Below, one piece after another: positions 31,813 through 39,758 of a stretch of DNA of 40,468 nt. The notes below the pieces were generated by a model. That model was not told the DNA's origin. It saw only the letters and a program-made list of their open reading frames with translations, and did no database searches. Source of the DNA: an uncultured Candidatus Poseidoniales archaeon (GTDB lineage Archaea; Thermoplasmatota; Poseidoniia; Poseidoniales; Poseidoniaceae). The first letter of the stretch is position 1. Each line of letters starts with the position of its first letter. The DNA lies in assembly GCA_905182125.1 (NCBI GenBank), contig CAJJAV010000023.1:1-40468 (forward strand), in the 5' to 3' direction. The position numbers and the translations under genes were made by a program.

Positions 31813-33993
31813 TCATTCCTTTCGACCTTTCGTCGATTGTGAGCGTACGCCACGGTGAGCAGTGAGGTTGGTCGTATTGACCTTCTTTTTGCGCTCTTGC
31901 CGTCGCGATGATTTCGCAGTTTGTTGCTTCTTGGTCACCGTGCTGAGACCACCACTGTTCAACAGAACATCGAGGTCTGAAAGCGAGAATGTACCACCGG
32001 CCGCAGCTCGGTTCTGAACTTCTTCGGCTTTTGCACCGTTGCTCCTTGGCTTCCAATCGGCGGAGCCTGACTTGGTTCGCTTTTGTCCGCCACCCTTTTT
32101 CCCGTCTTGATTGGTCCTTCGTGGAGGGGGATTGGAACTGATCCTCACCCAAGCATCGAGTCGGCCCTTTTCACGGCGCAAACGTCGCATTTCAGTACGA
32201 CGCTTGTCGAGAACTTTCATCAAAGCACTTGCTTTCTTATCGAATTGCATGGCATCGCTGAAATTGATGTCCATATCTTTGAGCATTGGCTCAGCTTCAA
32301 GCAGTTCAGCTTTATGTTCGTCCTGCTTCTTTTCGTTTTCCTTGAGCGAACGAACTGCCGCTTTTTGCTCCTTGAGCAGATCGACAAAGGCTTTGTGTGC
32401 TTCTTGGGCTTTGAGTGCCTCTTGATGCATCGATTGGAGTTCAAAGAACCAAGAAAACTGGTCTTCTTCTCGGCGCAAGGATGGCACCTGGAACAAATCA
32501 ATTTCTCCAGTGAGTTGCTGATACACATCTTGCAGTAACTCATTGATTCTGTAGAGTGGTAAGCCTATACGCTTGTTTATTTCATCTCGCTGCTTTTGCA
32601 GTTCATCCATTTTCTGAGAGCGTGGGCGAAGGGTTCGCACAATGGTGCGCAGTTCATTTCGCAAATCGGTCGTGTCTTCGATTTTACCTCGAAGTGCGCG
32701 TGACATCTTGACGTTGCGTTGGCGCTCTTCCGTCAGAGCAGTCATCCGCTCATCCAATGCTTCTGTCGCCGTTGTGTTCTCCTGGACAAGTGCTGCGACT
32801 TCGTCTTTGGATTTTGTACGAAGGTCGGCAAAGAGGTCAAACTCCTCGACCGGCAAGAAGCGTTCTGGTCGCTTTGCTTCGACGATCTGTTCCCAACGTT
32901 GTCCTTCACCCAGTGCAATGCATGTTCTCAAAAATTCTTCTTGAATGTCCAAAGCGCCCGAAGGTCGCAGAACTCGGCTAAGATCGTGATCGAGGTCCAA
33001 TGGATCTTCAATTGGAAGCGAATGTTGACCTAAGCGGGTCTTTTTATCCATAAGAATCGCTTTTTCCGCACGGGGTGTGGCATGCTTCCACTTTTTCGAC
33101 TTACGGGTCAGGTAGGCACCGTTGCGAACAGAGACCACATGATCTTTGAATGGAGATTTCGTGGCGTGTTCGAATATGAACTCTACAAACAATTCACCGA
33201 TGCTCTGATCGTTTTTCGGATCCATGGTGATGGATGCCGGATCGGCCATTGTGAGGTCATATGTTTCCCCTTCGACTTCGACCATTGTTCGCTCTTCTCC
33301 AGCTTGGAGGACAGGGGCAACTGGTGGGTTGGTTTGTTGAAGGGATTGGACTGCGAGAAGTGTCCATGCATAGGAAGAGAAGGTCCCTGCGGCAGCATCG
33401 CACACATCCCGTCGCAAAGCCCAATGTTTCACAGACAAAATGAGCCAGCGAATTCGTTCATCGGATGAAGCATATCGCTTCAAAAGTTCAGTGTTATGAA
33501 GAGCGAGCGTGTTGTTGATGGAAATGTCAACTGGGATCTTGGTTCGCTCATCTGTGAACTTGATGATCGGTACCTTGGCCCTCGGCAACATGACGATATC
33601 TTCCATGTCGTGTTGTTTGAGCAGTCGGTTCACTTGACGCAGAACCTTTGCTGGTATTTCTCCTTTGAATTGAAGGCAGAGATCCAGGTCACCCGCTTGA
33701 AGCGTGAGTCCGGACTGAGATGAACCAAATTGCTGCAATGTGGCTCTTTTGAATCTGCGTTCAAGCGTTCGCTTGAGGTGTTGGAACAAACCCGCTCTTG
33801 CTTTGAGTTGTTTTGCAGTTGGACCCTCGGTTTTGAGCATCGATTCAATTCCTTGATTGAGGTTGATGATGACCTCTTCACTGATGGAAGAGGCTTCAGG
33901 AAGGGGGAGTTGGCCACAAAGGTGCTTGTGAACATGAGGCCAACGGGCAATTTGCTCGGGCGAAAAACCAGTGGTTTCACAATCGTCACTCAC
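31813..33993 (-). CDS. Cid1/TRF4-like terminal nucleotidyltransferase fused to a coiled coil
   Basis: A 726-residue protein whose N-terminal half has the eukaryotic-type poly(A)/poly(U) polymerase architecture. The catalytic domain shows FGSSQSG (89-95), DLDL with Asp102 and Asp104, and a third carboxylate, Asp156, in VPIIKF...IPVDIS. The central helices read NTLALHNTELLKRYASSDER, VKHWALRRD (188-196) and GTFSSYAWTLL (203-213). The PAP-associated domain has SIGELFVEF (264-272) and IEDPLDLDHDLSR (328-340), where His336 aligns with the residue that favours UTP in S. pombe Cid1. Residues about 395-610 are coiled coil, then a basic tail and a short motif at 666-682. Likely role: adding U or A to RNA 3' ends. 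The start is GTG, overlapping the previous stop by four bases. Confidence 0.88.
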   Translation of the reverse strand: MSDDCETTGFSPEQIARWPHVHKHLCGQLPLPEASSISEEVIINLNQGIESMLKTEGPTAKQLKARAGLFQHLKRTLERRFKRATLQQFGSSQSGLTLQAGDLDLCLQFKGEIPAKVLRQVNRLLKQHDMEDIVMLPRAKVPIIKFTDERTKIPVDISINNTLALHNTELLKRYASSDERIRWLILSVKHWALRRDVCDAAAGTFSSYAWTLLAVQSLQQTNPPVAPVLQAGEERTMVEVEGETYDLTMADPASITMDPKNDQSIGELFVEFIFEHATKSPFKDHVVSVRNGAYLTRKSKKWKHATPRAEKAILMDKKTRLGQHSLPIEDPLDLDHDLSRVLRPSGALDIQEEFLRTCIALGEGQRWEQIVEAKRPERFLPVEEFDLFADLRTKSKDEVAALVQENTTATEALDERMTALTEERQRNVKMSRALRGKIEDTTDLRNELRTIVRTLRPRSQKMDELQKQRDEINKRIGLPLYRINELLQDVYQQLTGEIDLFQVPSLRREEDQFSWFFELQSMHQEALKAQEAHKAFVDLLKEQKAAVRSLKENEKKQDEHKAELLEAEPMLKDMDINFSDAMQFDKKASALMKVLDKRRTEMRRLRREKGRLDAWVRISSNPPPRRTNQDGKKGGGQKRTKSGSADWKPRSNGAKAEEVQNRAAAGGTFSLSDLDVLLNSGGLSTVTKKQQTAKSSRRQERKKKVNTTNLTAHRGVRSQSTKGRKE

Positions 33994-34883
33994 TCCTCTT
34001 CACCTCCGCTCTCTGCCTTTGGGTTTGGTATTGCTTTTGATTTTGGCTTTGACTCTGGTTTGGCTTTGGAAGCTTGGCGACCTTTGGTCTTCTTTGGTTG
34101 ATCTTTTTTGGTCGGTTTACGATTGCGGACTGTGCTTGAAGCACCGCCTTCTTTGACAGTTGTAGCATTGACGAGCAAGCGTTCAAAGCCATCATCAATG
34201 ATTTTTTGCCAATGTTCCATACCACGTTGGCTGCTGTCAAGGGCCTCTGCCAGTCGCTTCGTGCGTCCATCGGCGCGGCGACGGTGGGCTTCATGCTCGA
34301 CGTAACTGGTGTGATGGTATTCGTTCTCATTTGCCAGTTCGACGATGGCATCATGGGCTTTTTGTGCCGTTTCGAGCAAGACCTTAGCATCCTTGAACGA
34401 GGCATCCATTTCTGCCAAGCCTTCTTGACTTGAACTTCGTTCTGTAACCCATTCATCATGTTGGCGAATGAGGTTTTTCATCTCTTTAATGTACTTCTGT
34501 TCGGTTTTATGGTTGCCCGCATTTGTCTCCAGTTCGGTTTCCAAACTGAGTAATTTCGCATCGAGCTTCTCTTTTGCCCATTTTGGATTCGGATCCTTGA
34601 TGCCGCCAGAGGCCTGGAGTTGGTCTCGCAGTTCGCCTGCCCGCTTGAACAGGCTTCGGGCTTTGGATTGGTTCTCAGATCGCTCTCGCTTGAGGTTGGC
34701 TACTTTGGCGTTGATGCCATCGCGCTTCTCCTTTGCAGCACGCGCCAGAGGTTCGGCTGCAACGAGTTCCTCCTGACGAGCATCGAGTTGTTCCGGGATG
34801 ACTTCAGCAAGCCGTTCGCGACGATGTAAAATGGACTTCGCCAGTAAGGCGGGGGTCACACCAAGCAACTCCTCGGGGGTCAT
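33990..34883 (-). CDS. Coiled-coil protein with a basic tail, partner of the Cid1-like gene
   Basis: A 297-residue cytoplasmic protein. Residues about 15-245 are long charged helices with heptad character (LAEVIPEQLDARQEELVAAE; DGINAKVANLKRERSENQSK; WVTERSSSQEGLAEMDASFK), resembling COG1340-type archaeal coiled-coil proteins. The last 50 residues are Lys/Pro/Ser-rich (KPTKKDQPKKTKGRQASKAK) and may bind RNA or ribosomes. It is the first gene of the minus-strand row and overlaps the Cid1-like gene by four bases (GTGA), so the two products are probably made in step and may form a complex through their coiled coils. ATG 34883 is preferred over a GTG at 34919. Confidence 0.75.
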   Translation of the reverse strand: MTPEELLGVTPALLAKSILHRRERLAEVIPEQLDARQEELVAAEPLARAAKEKRDGINAKVANLKRERSENQSKARSLFKRAGELRDQLQASGGIKDPNPKWAKEKLDAKLLSLETELETNAGNHKTEQKYIKEMKNLIRQHDEWVTERSSSQEGLAEMDASFKDAKVLLETAQKAHDAIVELANENEYHHTSYVEHEAHRRRADGRTKRLAEALDSSQRGMEHWQKIIDDGFERLLVNATTVKEGGASSTVRNRKPTKKDQPKKTKGRQASKAKPESKPKSKAIPNPKAESGGEEE

Positions 34884-34975
34884 ACAGTGTCCCCCCACCT
34901 TGCAACCTTGAATAAACACTGCGTAGCGTCTTCATTCGGCGTGAAGGTGAAGAACCCCCTTGCTGAGCCGGTCCT

Positions 34976-37468
34976 ATGGGGGCGCCAAAACAGACCAGTT
35001 GGCTCACTGCTCTCGGTCTCTTATCGGTGCTTATTCTGAGCCTATTCGTGCCACAGGTCGCTGCTTCTGGTGGTGAGGCTGCGATTGAAACCTCGAGTAT
35101 TTCTTTAGGCCTCTCCGAACAAACTGAATTGGCCACGCTGACCTATGCCTTTGACGTGGTCGAACAAAACGGCCAAAGCGCCGATGTGACCGCTCAATCA
35201 GTTTTGAAATCCATCGATGGGCTCATCTTAGAATCACTGAATGAAACAAAGACGGTTGCTCTCAACGGTGTTGAAACATTCACGGTCACGTTCACTTCGC
35301 TTCCATTTGGTTATTCAATCATTGAAACCACCATCACCGGTGATGTAGGGTCAACTTCCAGCAGTTACGTCCTTTCATTCAATCGCACAGTACAGCGACT
35401 TGTGCCACTTGACATCAGCATCGCACCTGTCGGTGATGTCACATTTACCAGCCTCGATACCGCAACGGGCCCAACAGGGAACCTCTCGATCAGTGATGGC
35501 GATTTTTTGGGAATGCAAATACCCGTTGTCAACAACGGGGACTATGCTTGGAATGGTTCCATGCAAATTGATGTGCAATCCGGTGATTCTGTTGAATCGA
35601 TAACCATTCACACCGTTGTGGTCCCGGGGATGTCGAGCACCCTTGTTTACGCCAATACCTCAATAAAAATGGCGGAAGGCCAAACATCAATCACGTTGAC
35701 ACTCAACGACACCGGCGATGGGGATTCCTCGGATGAGGCAAGGTCGATCATGCTTGATATTGCGCCACCGCCTTTGCCGCTGATGCAACTCTATCCTCAA
35801 CTCGTGACCACCGAGTACGTCGCTGGTGATGTTCTCGAATGGAACCTTTCAGTCACGAACAACGGTACGCAATCTTTCCTCGGATTGATTGTTTGTTCCT
35901 TCGGTGAGGTTTCGGTTTTGAATCAGAGTCTGGAATTGACCTTGATGGCATCAACTTCGATGACATTCACGACACAAGCCCGTCCTGCCACCCTCGATTG
36001 TGACGCCACAGGGACACGGATTTCAGTTCAATCCAATGCGCCCATTGTTCTCTTATTTGACGTCATTTCTGCCGTCTTCGAAGCTGCTGGCTCTACCAAG
36101 CCGGGTGTGCTTGATGGCCCTTGGCACGTTGGTGATAGTGCTCGTTTCTCGATGCTTGTACGAAATCATGGCGATGTTCAAGGGACGGTGGCATTGGAAT
36201 GCACAACCTCCCAATCAGTGTACACCAGCCAACCCCTTTCCCTCGATGTGGATGCAGCAGGTGAAGTCTCTGTGATTGTCCCACTGCTCAACGCAGGTGA
36301 TGAGATCATCGAATGGCGTCTGAGTTCCCAAGATGGCAGCATCGATCAGGGGTTGAACGGATCATTCGTCGTTCCAGTTGCTGCCAAACAGGTGCTTCAA
36401 CCCAGCGTCGATCAGGTTACTTGGGATGCAGAGGTTGGGGCGAGCATGAATTGGTCAATCACGCTGGGTGAAGGTGTGGACCGCTCGGTTCGAGTTCGTC
36501 TCGGCTACTTCGACTCTGGCGAAACCTATCTCTTGGATTACCTTGTGACGCTGGCACCTGGGGTGACCACTGGGTCCCTCGATTTGGGCTTCATCGACGC
36601 CGAACGAGCCACACTGCGCGTGGATGCCAGCAACTGGAGCGAGGCTTTCGGGCCATCCAGCGACAGCAAATCCATCCCCAGCAAGCGGCCTGTCCTTCGG
36701 CTCACTTTAGATCCAGTTGCCTCTCCATCACGTCCAGTTGCAGGTCAAAGTGCGACCATCCAAGTGTCAATTTCGAACGGTGGAACGGTCGCTGGTTCGG
36801 CGGGAGAACTTCTCTTGCTCGGTGAAGATGGAACGCTGTACGACACCAAAGCAACGCCGGTGCTTGACGCAGGTGAGTCGACCTTGGTCTCTATTACTCT
36901 GCTTTGGCCCGAAGGTGCTCGGGTCAATTTGGAGGCTGTTTGGTCTGTTGCAGGCGAGCAAATCAAAGATTCATCTTCCTTTACATCGGCTGAAGAAGAA
37001 ATTGAAGATGCAGCCTTTAGCGTCCCATGGGTCGGCATTCTTGGCGGCATTGCTCTGGCAGGAGCCGTTCTGGCAGCGATCAGAATCAAACAAGGTCAAG
37101 GTCTTGGCCCGTCTGGCAAATCCAAGGGTGCACTCAAATCAAAATCGAAGCCTACACCCAGCAAGATCGTATCAAGTGAAGAAAAAATTCAGATCGGTTG
37201 CCCTGAATGTGCTCGTCAACTGAGGGTGCCAGCATCCTACAATGGCTCAGTTCGTTGCCCTGATTGCTCCAACAGCTTTGAAGTTGAATCCGATCACAAT
37301 GGAGAAGAGATTGAGCCAGATGAAGTTGAAGAAGAGCAAGAACCTGATGAAGAAGCCAAAGTCGAATTGTCATGCCCTGAATGCCGTCAATCCCTCAGGG
37401 TTCCAAACAGCTATGCAGGTTCGGTCAGATGCCCTGCTTGCGAACATGTGTTCAAGGCAAAGGATTGA
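34976..37468 (+). CDS. Secreted and anchored surface protein with two cytoplasmic zinc ribbons
   Basis: An 830-residue protein. Residues 1-30 form a signal peptide (ALGLLSVLILSLFVPQVAASG). Residues about 35-675 are beta-sandwich repeats with CARDB/DUF11-like features, such as 'G(D/E)xxxxxxxVxNxG' (FLGMQIPVVNNGDYAWNGS; LEWNLSVTNNGTQSFLG; ATIQVSISNGGTVAGSA). A membrane helix at about 684-702 is followed by a basic linker, then two zinc ribbons (about 738-771 and 796-830) of the form CPxCxxxLRVPxxYxGSVRCPxCxxxF, separated by an acidic run. The ribbons should be inside the cell, so this may link an extracellular binding region to an internal partner. It is divergent from the coiled-coil/Cid1 row. 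Confidence 0.8.
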   Translation: MGAPKQTSWLTALGLLSVLILSLFVPQVAASGGEAAIETSSISLGLSEQTELATLTYAFDVVEQNGQSADVTAQSVLKSIDGLILESLNETKTVALNGVETFTVTFTSLPFGYSIIETTITGDVGSTSSSYVLSFNRTVQRLVPLDISIAPVGDVTFTSLDTATGPTGNLSISDGDFLGMQIPVVNNGDYAWNGSMQIDVQSGDSVESITIHTVVVPGMSSTLVYANTSIKMAEGQTSITLTLNDTGDGDSSDEARSIMLDIAPPPLPLMQLYPQLVTTEYVAGDVLEWNLSVTNNGTQSFLGLIVCSFGEVSVLNQSLELTLMASTSMTFTTQARPATLDCDATGTRISVQSNAPIVLLFDVISAVFEAAGSTKPGVLDGPWHVGDSARFSMLVRNHGDVQGTVALECTTSQSVYTSQPLSLDVDAAGEVSVIVPLLNAGDEIIEWRLSSQDGSIDQGLNGSFVVPVAAKQVLQPSVDQVTWDAEVGASMNWSITLGEGVDRSVRVRLGYFDSGETYLLDYLVTLAPGVTTGSLDLGFIDAERATLRVDASNWSEAFGPSSDSKSIPSKRPVLRLTLDPVASPSRPVAGQSATIQVSISNGGTVAGSAGELLLLGEDGTLYDTKATPVLDAGESTLVSITLLWPEGARVNLEAVWSVAGEQIKDSSSFTSAEEEIEDAAFSVPWVGILGGIALAGAVLAAIRIKQGQGLGPSGKSKGALKSKSKPTPSKIVSSEEKIQIGCPECARQLRVPASYNGSVRCPDCSNSFEVESDHNGEEIEPDEVEEEQEPDEEAKVELSCPECRQSLRVPNSYAGSVRCPACEHVFKAKD

Positions 37469-37493
37469 ATGCTAAGAATGCCGAGGGCTAACC

Positions 37494-38165
37494 ATGGGTG
37501 GGCATTTCCAGGAATTTGAGGATGAATACCTCGAGACCATGTATGAGTTCTATGAACGGGACCCATTGGCTTTGGTTCGAACTGGAGATTTGTCCGAGGC
37601 ACTCTCAGTATCACCCGCTTCCGCTACCGAAATGATTCAGAGGCTTGCTTCAAAGGGGCTTCTTGAATACACACCGTACAAAGGCGCTCGTCTAAGTAAA
37701 ACCGGCATGCGCCACGGTAAGAAAATGAAAAGACGCCACCGCCTCGCAGAAGTGTTGTTGGACATCCTACCGTTCGATGGCAATGCCCATGCCACTGCAT
37801 GTCGGCTCGAGCATGCCATTGATGATGACCTTGAAGTGGCTCTATCGCTGTTGCTTGGCCGTCCTGATCTGGATCCAAGCGGACGAGAGATACCAAAACC
37901 AACAGCTGAGATCCTTGCTCGTATTGAAGCCAATCACAGAGAAATCCGCCCCCTCTCGTGCATGGCTGTCGGCGACACTGGCGCATTTGAAGCCATGATG
38001 ATGTCACCCTCAAAGCGTGACCATTTGCGTGCACTCGGGGTCGTGATCGGTGCAACTATTTCACGCGATGCAGACGGATTTTTGTTGGACGACGGGTCAC
38101 GAATTGAATTGAGCAACGAACTTTCCTCCCAACTTCTGTTTCGGCCCTTTGGGCTTGAGAACTAA
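37494..38165 (+). CDS. DtxR/IdeR-type metal-dependent transcription regulator
   Basis: A 223-residue regulator. Residues about 8-72 form the winged helix-turn-helix (LVRTGDLSEALSVSPASATEMIQRL). The dimerisation and metal domain follows: H82 and E86 in RHRLAEVLL, and H99 with C103, E106 and H107 in AHATACRLEH, with exactly the spacing of the two metal sites of corynebacterial DtxR (H79, E83, H98, C102, E105, H106). GRPDLDPSGREIP is the family hinge. The C-terminal 70 residues look like the SH3/FeoA-like domain. The Cys in the primary site points to Fe(II) rather than Mn(II). Targets are not evident; it starts 25 bases after the surface-protein gene. Confidence 0.92.
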   Translation: MGGHFQEFEDEYLETMYEFYERDPLALVRTGDLSEALSVSPASATEMIQRLASKGLLEYTPYKGARLSKTGMRHGKKMKRRHRLAEVLLDILPFDGNAHATACRLEHAIDDDLEVALSLLLGRPDLDPSGREIPKPTAEILARIEANHREIRPLSCMAVGDTGAFEAMMMSPSKRDHLRALGVVIGATISRDADGFLLDDGSRIELSNELSSQLLFRPFGLEN

Positions 38166-38201
38166 TGTAAGGCTTTAGAACACAGCCACCACCCATTGAC
38201 C

Positions 38202-39698
38202 ATGGTGGATAAACCGACTGCGACCACATCCGGTGAAGAATCTGTTCTGTCGTCGGAGCGATTTTGGTTTGCCTTGGACCGCCAACTGATCGGTTCAGGC
38301 CTTCGGTTGCTCCTTCTCCTTCCCGCTTTCTCGTTTCTTACAGCCTTTGGAGCGTTGGCCTATGCGCAAAATTCTCCAAATTGGTGGTCAAAAATTGAGC
38401 CAACCATTAACCTCAGTTTTGCCATGACGCTTACCTCACTGACCTTCGTGATTCTTTTTGGTTACATCCTGGCCCAAATTGTCCACCGGCACCGGACCCA
38501 TTTGTCGATCGCAAGTTTTCAATCTGAAGTCAACCGACTGAATCAAGAGCACAGGGCGGTTCAGTCCCTTCACGGTTACGAAGGCCTTGCACATCACATG
38601 AACAGTGTTCGTACAAAGCACACTTTTTCGCTTCTCTATGCCGTTGTGTCAACCATGCTTCTCATCGGAATCTTCGTTGTCAACATCGAGACCTTGAACG
38701 GCCGAATCCTTCTCTTGTTGTCCTTTGCCTTCACCCTCCTTTCACTTGGGCAGCATTTGCCCACACGTTCCCGCCCGTTCAATATGGATGAGCGCACCGG
38801 TTTGCTCAGTGCCTACAATCCTCCGATTCATCCATCGACGTTGGAAATGGTGTTCAGCGACTTGGTCAAAACGCACATGGACCCTCTGCTTCGCTCCGAA
38901 TATGAAGTGTATTCGAAAGAGATTGAATCTTGCTTCCTGCCATCCATCGACCCACAGTTCGCCCGTGAAAAGATCCTCATGACCCTTTACCGCCACTCCA
39001 AAGGTTTGGATTTCAAAACAATGGAATCTGAACTCGGAGAGGTGCTGAATGAGGGGGGGATGAATTTGGTGAAGAACCACCCAGTTTTCACCATGGAAGA
39101 ATGGCTTTCAATTATCCACCACGTCGAACGCTCATGCCCGGCTTTCTTCCGTATGATTGGGCGAATCGAAGAGGACTTGGGGGCAGGTCGGGACACCACG
39201 ACCAACGACATTGTGTTCGAAGTGGATATGGAGAATGTCGTCCACGAACGAGCCAACTTGTTTACCTTGATGCACAACCTTTCAGATGAACCACGAACAA
39301 TTGTACTGAGAGTCCAATCTCCTGATTTCCGGCCTCACGACTTGGCTATGACTTACCGCTTGAACCCAGGGGAGAAGCGCTGGTGGTCGAACAAGAGTCT
39401 GCCGCTTGCTGCTGAGGGCGATGAGGATGTGCTCGGTTTGATGTCCGGCTTGCTCCGTGACGGAACGATGGCTTGGCAATCCCTGCTCCCTGAACGGTTT
39501 GGTGAAGCCACGGTTTCAGTTCGTTTAGAAGAGCAGAGTGGCGATCTTCTCATTGGTCGGCAGATCAATGTGCGCGTTCGTTCCAAGTATCGAGAACGTG
39601 TTCGAGCCTCCAGTACCATCACTGCGAATTTGCTTGGTGGACTCGGCCTCTTGCTCGGTATTTTCATTAAAATCCGCGATATATTTGGCGAGATTTGA
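38202..39698 (+). CDS. Four-helix membrane protein of unknown function
   Basis: A 498-residue protein. After about 30 soluble residues there are hydrophobic helices near 36-55, 70-95, 145-165 and 170-188; charged cytoplasmic sequence lies between the second and third, including a possible short coiled coil (ASFQSEVNRLNQEHRAVQSL). About 260 residues of soluble domain follow, with many charged helices and then beta-like strands (RTIVLRVQSPDFRPHDLAMTY), and a last hydrophobic segment near the C-terminus (ANLLGGLGLLLGIFIKI). I do not recognise a family. ATG 38202 is chosen over TTG 38196. It is 36 bases after the DtxR-type gene and 60 before a coiled-coil gene, so the three may share transcription. 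Confidence 0.7.
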   Translation: MVDKPTATTSGEESVLSSERFWFALDRQLIGSGLRLLLLLPAFSFLTAFGALAYAQNSPNWWSKIEPTINLSFAMTLTSLTFVILFGYILAQIVHRHRTHLSIASFQSEVNRLNQEHRAVQSLHGYEGLAHHMNSVRTKHTFSLLYAVVSTMLLIGIFVVNIETLNGRILLLLSFAFTLLSLGQHLPTRSRPFNMDERTGLLSAYNPPIHPSTLEMVFSDLVKTHMDPLLRSEYEVYSKEIESCFLPSIDPQFAREKILMTLYRHSKGLDFKTMESELGEVLNEGGMNLVKNHPVFTMEEWLSIIHHVERSCPAFFRMIGRIEEDLGAGRDTTTNDIVFEVDMENVVHERANLFTLMHNLSDEPRTIVLRVQSPDFRPHDLAMTYRLNPGEKRWWSNKSLPLAAEGDEDVLGLMSGLLRDGTMAWQSLLPERFGEATVSVRLEEQSGDLLIGRQINVRVRSKYRERVRASSTITANLLGGLGLLLGIFIKIRDIFGEI

Positions 39699-39758
39699 AT
39701 CGATTTTTGCTTCACGGCTCATCCGTAGCCTTGAAATGGCCTACGCATTGGACAAACC

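Noticed and set aside
31813-33993. Reading the nucleotidyltransferase as an archaeal class I CCA-adding enzyme
   Set aside because: Both families share G-S and D-x-D motifs, but NTLALHNTELL, GTFSSYAW and IEDPLDLDHDLSR belong to the Cid1/TRF4 family and are not found in CCA-adding enzymes as I know them.
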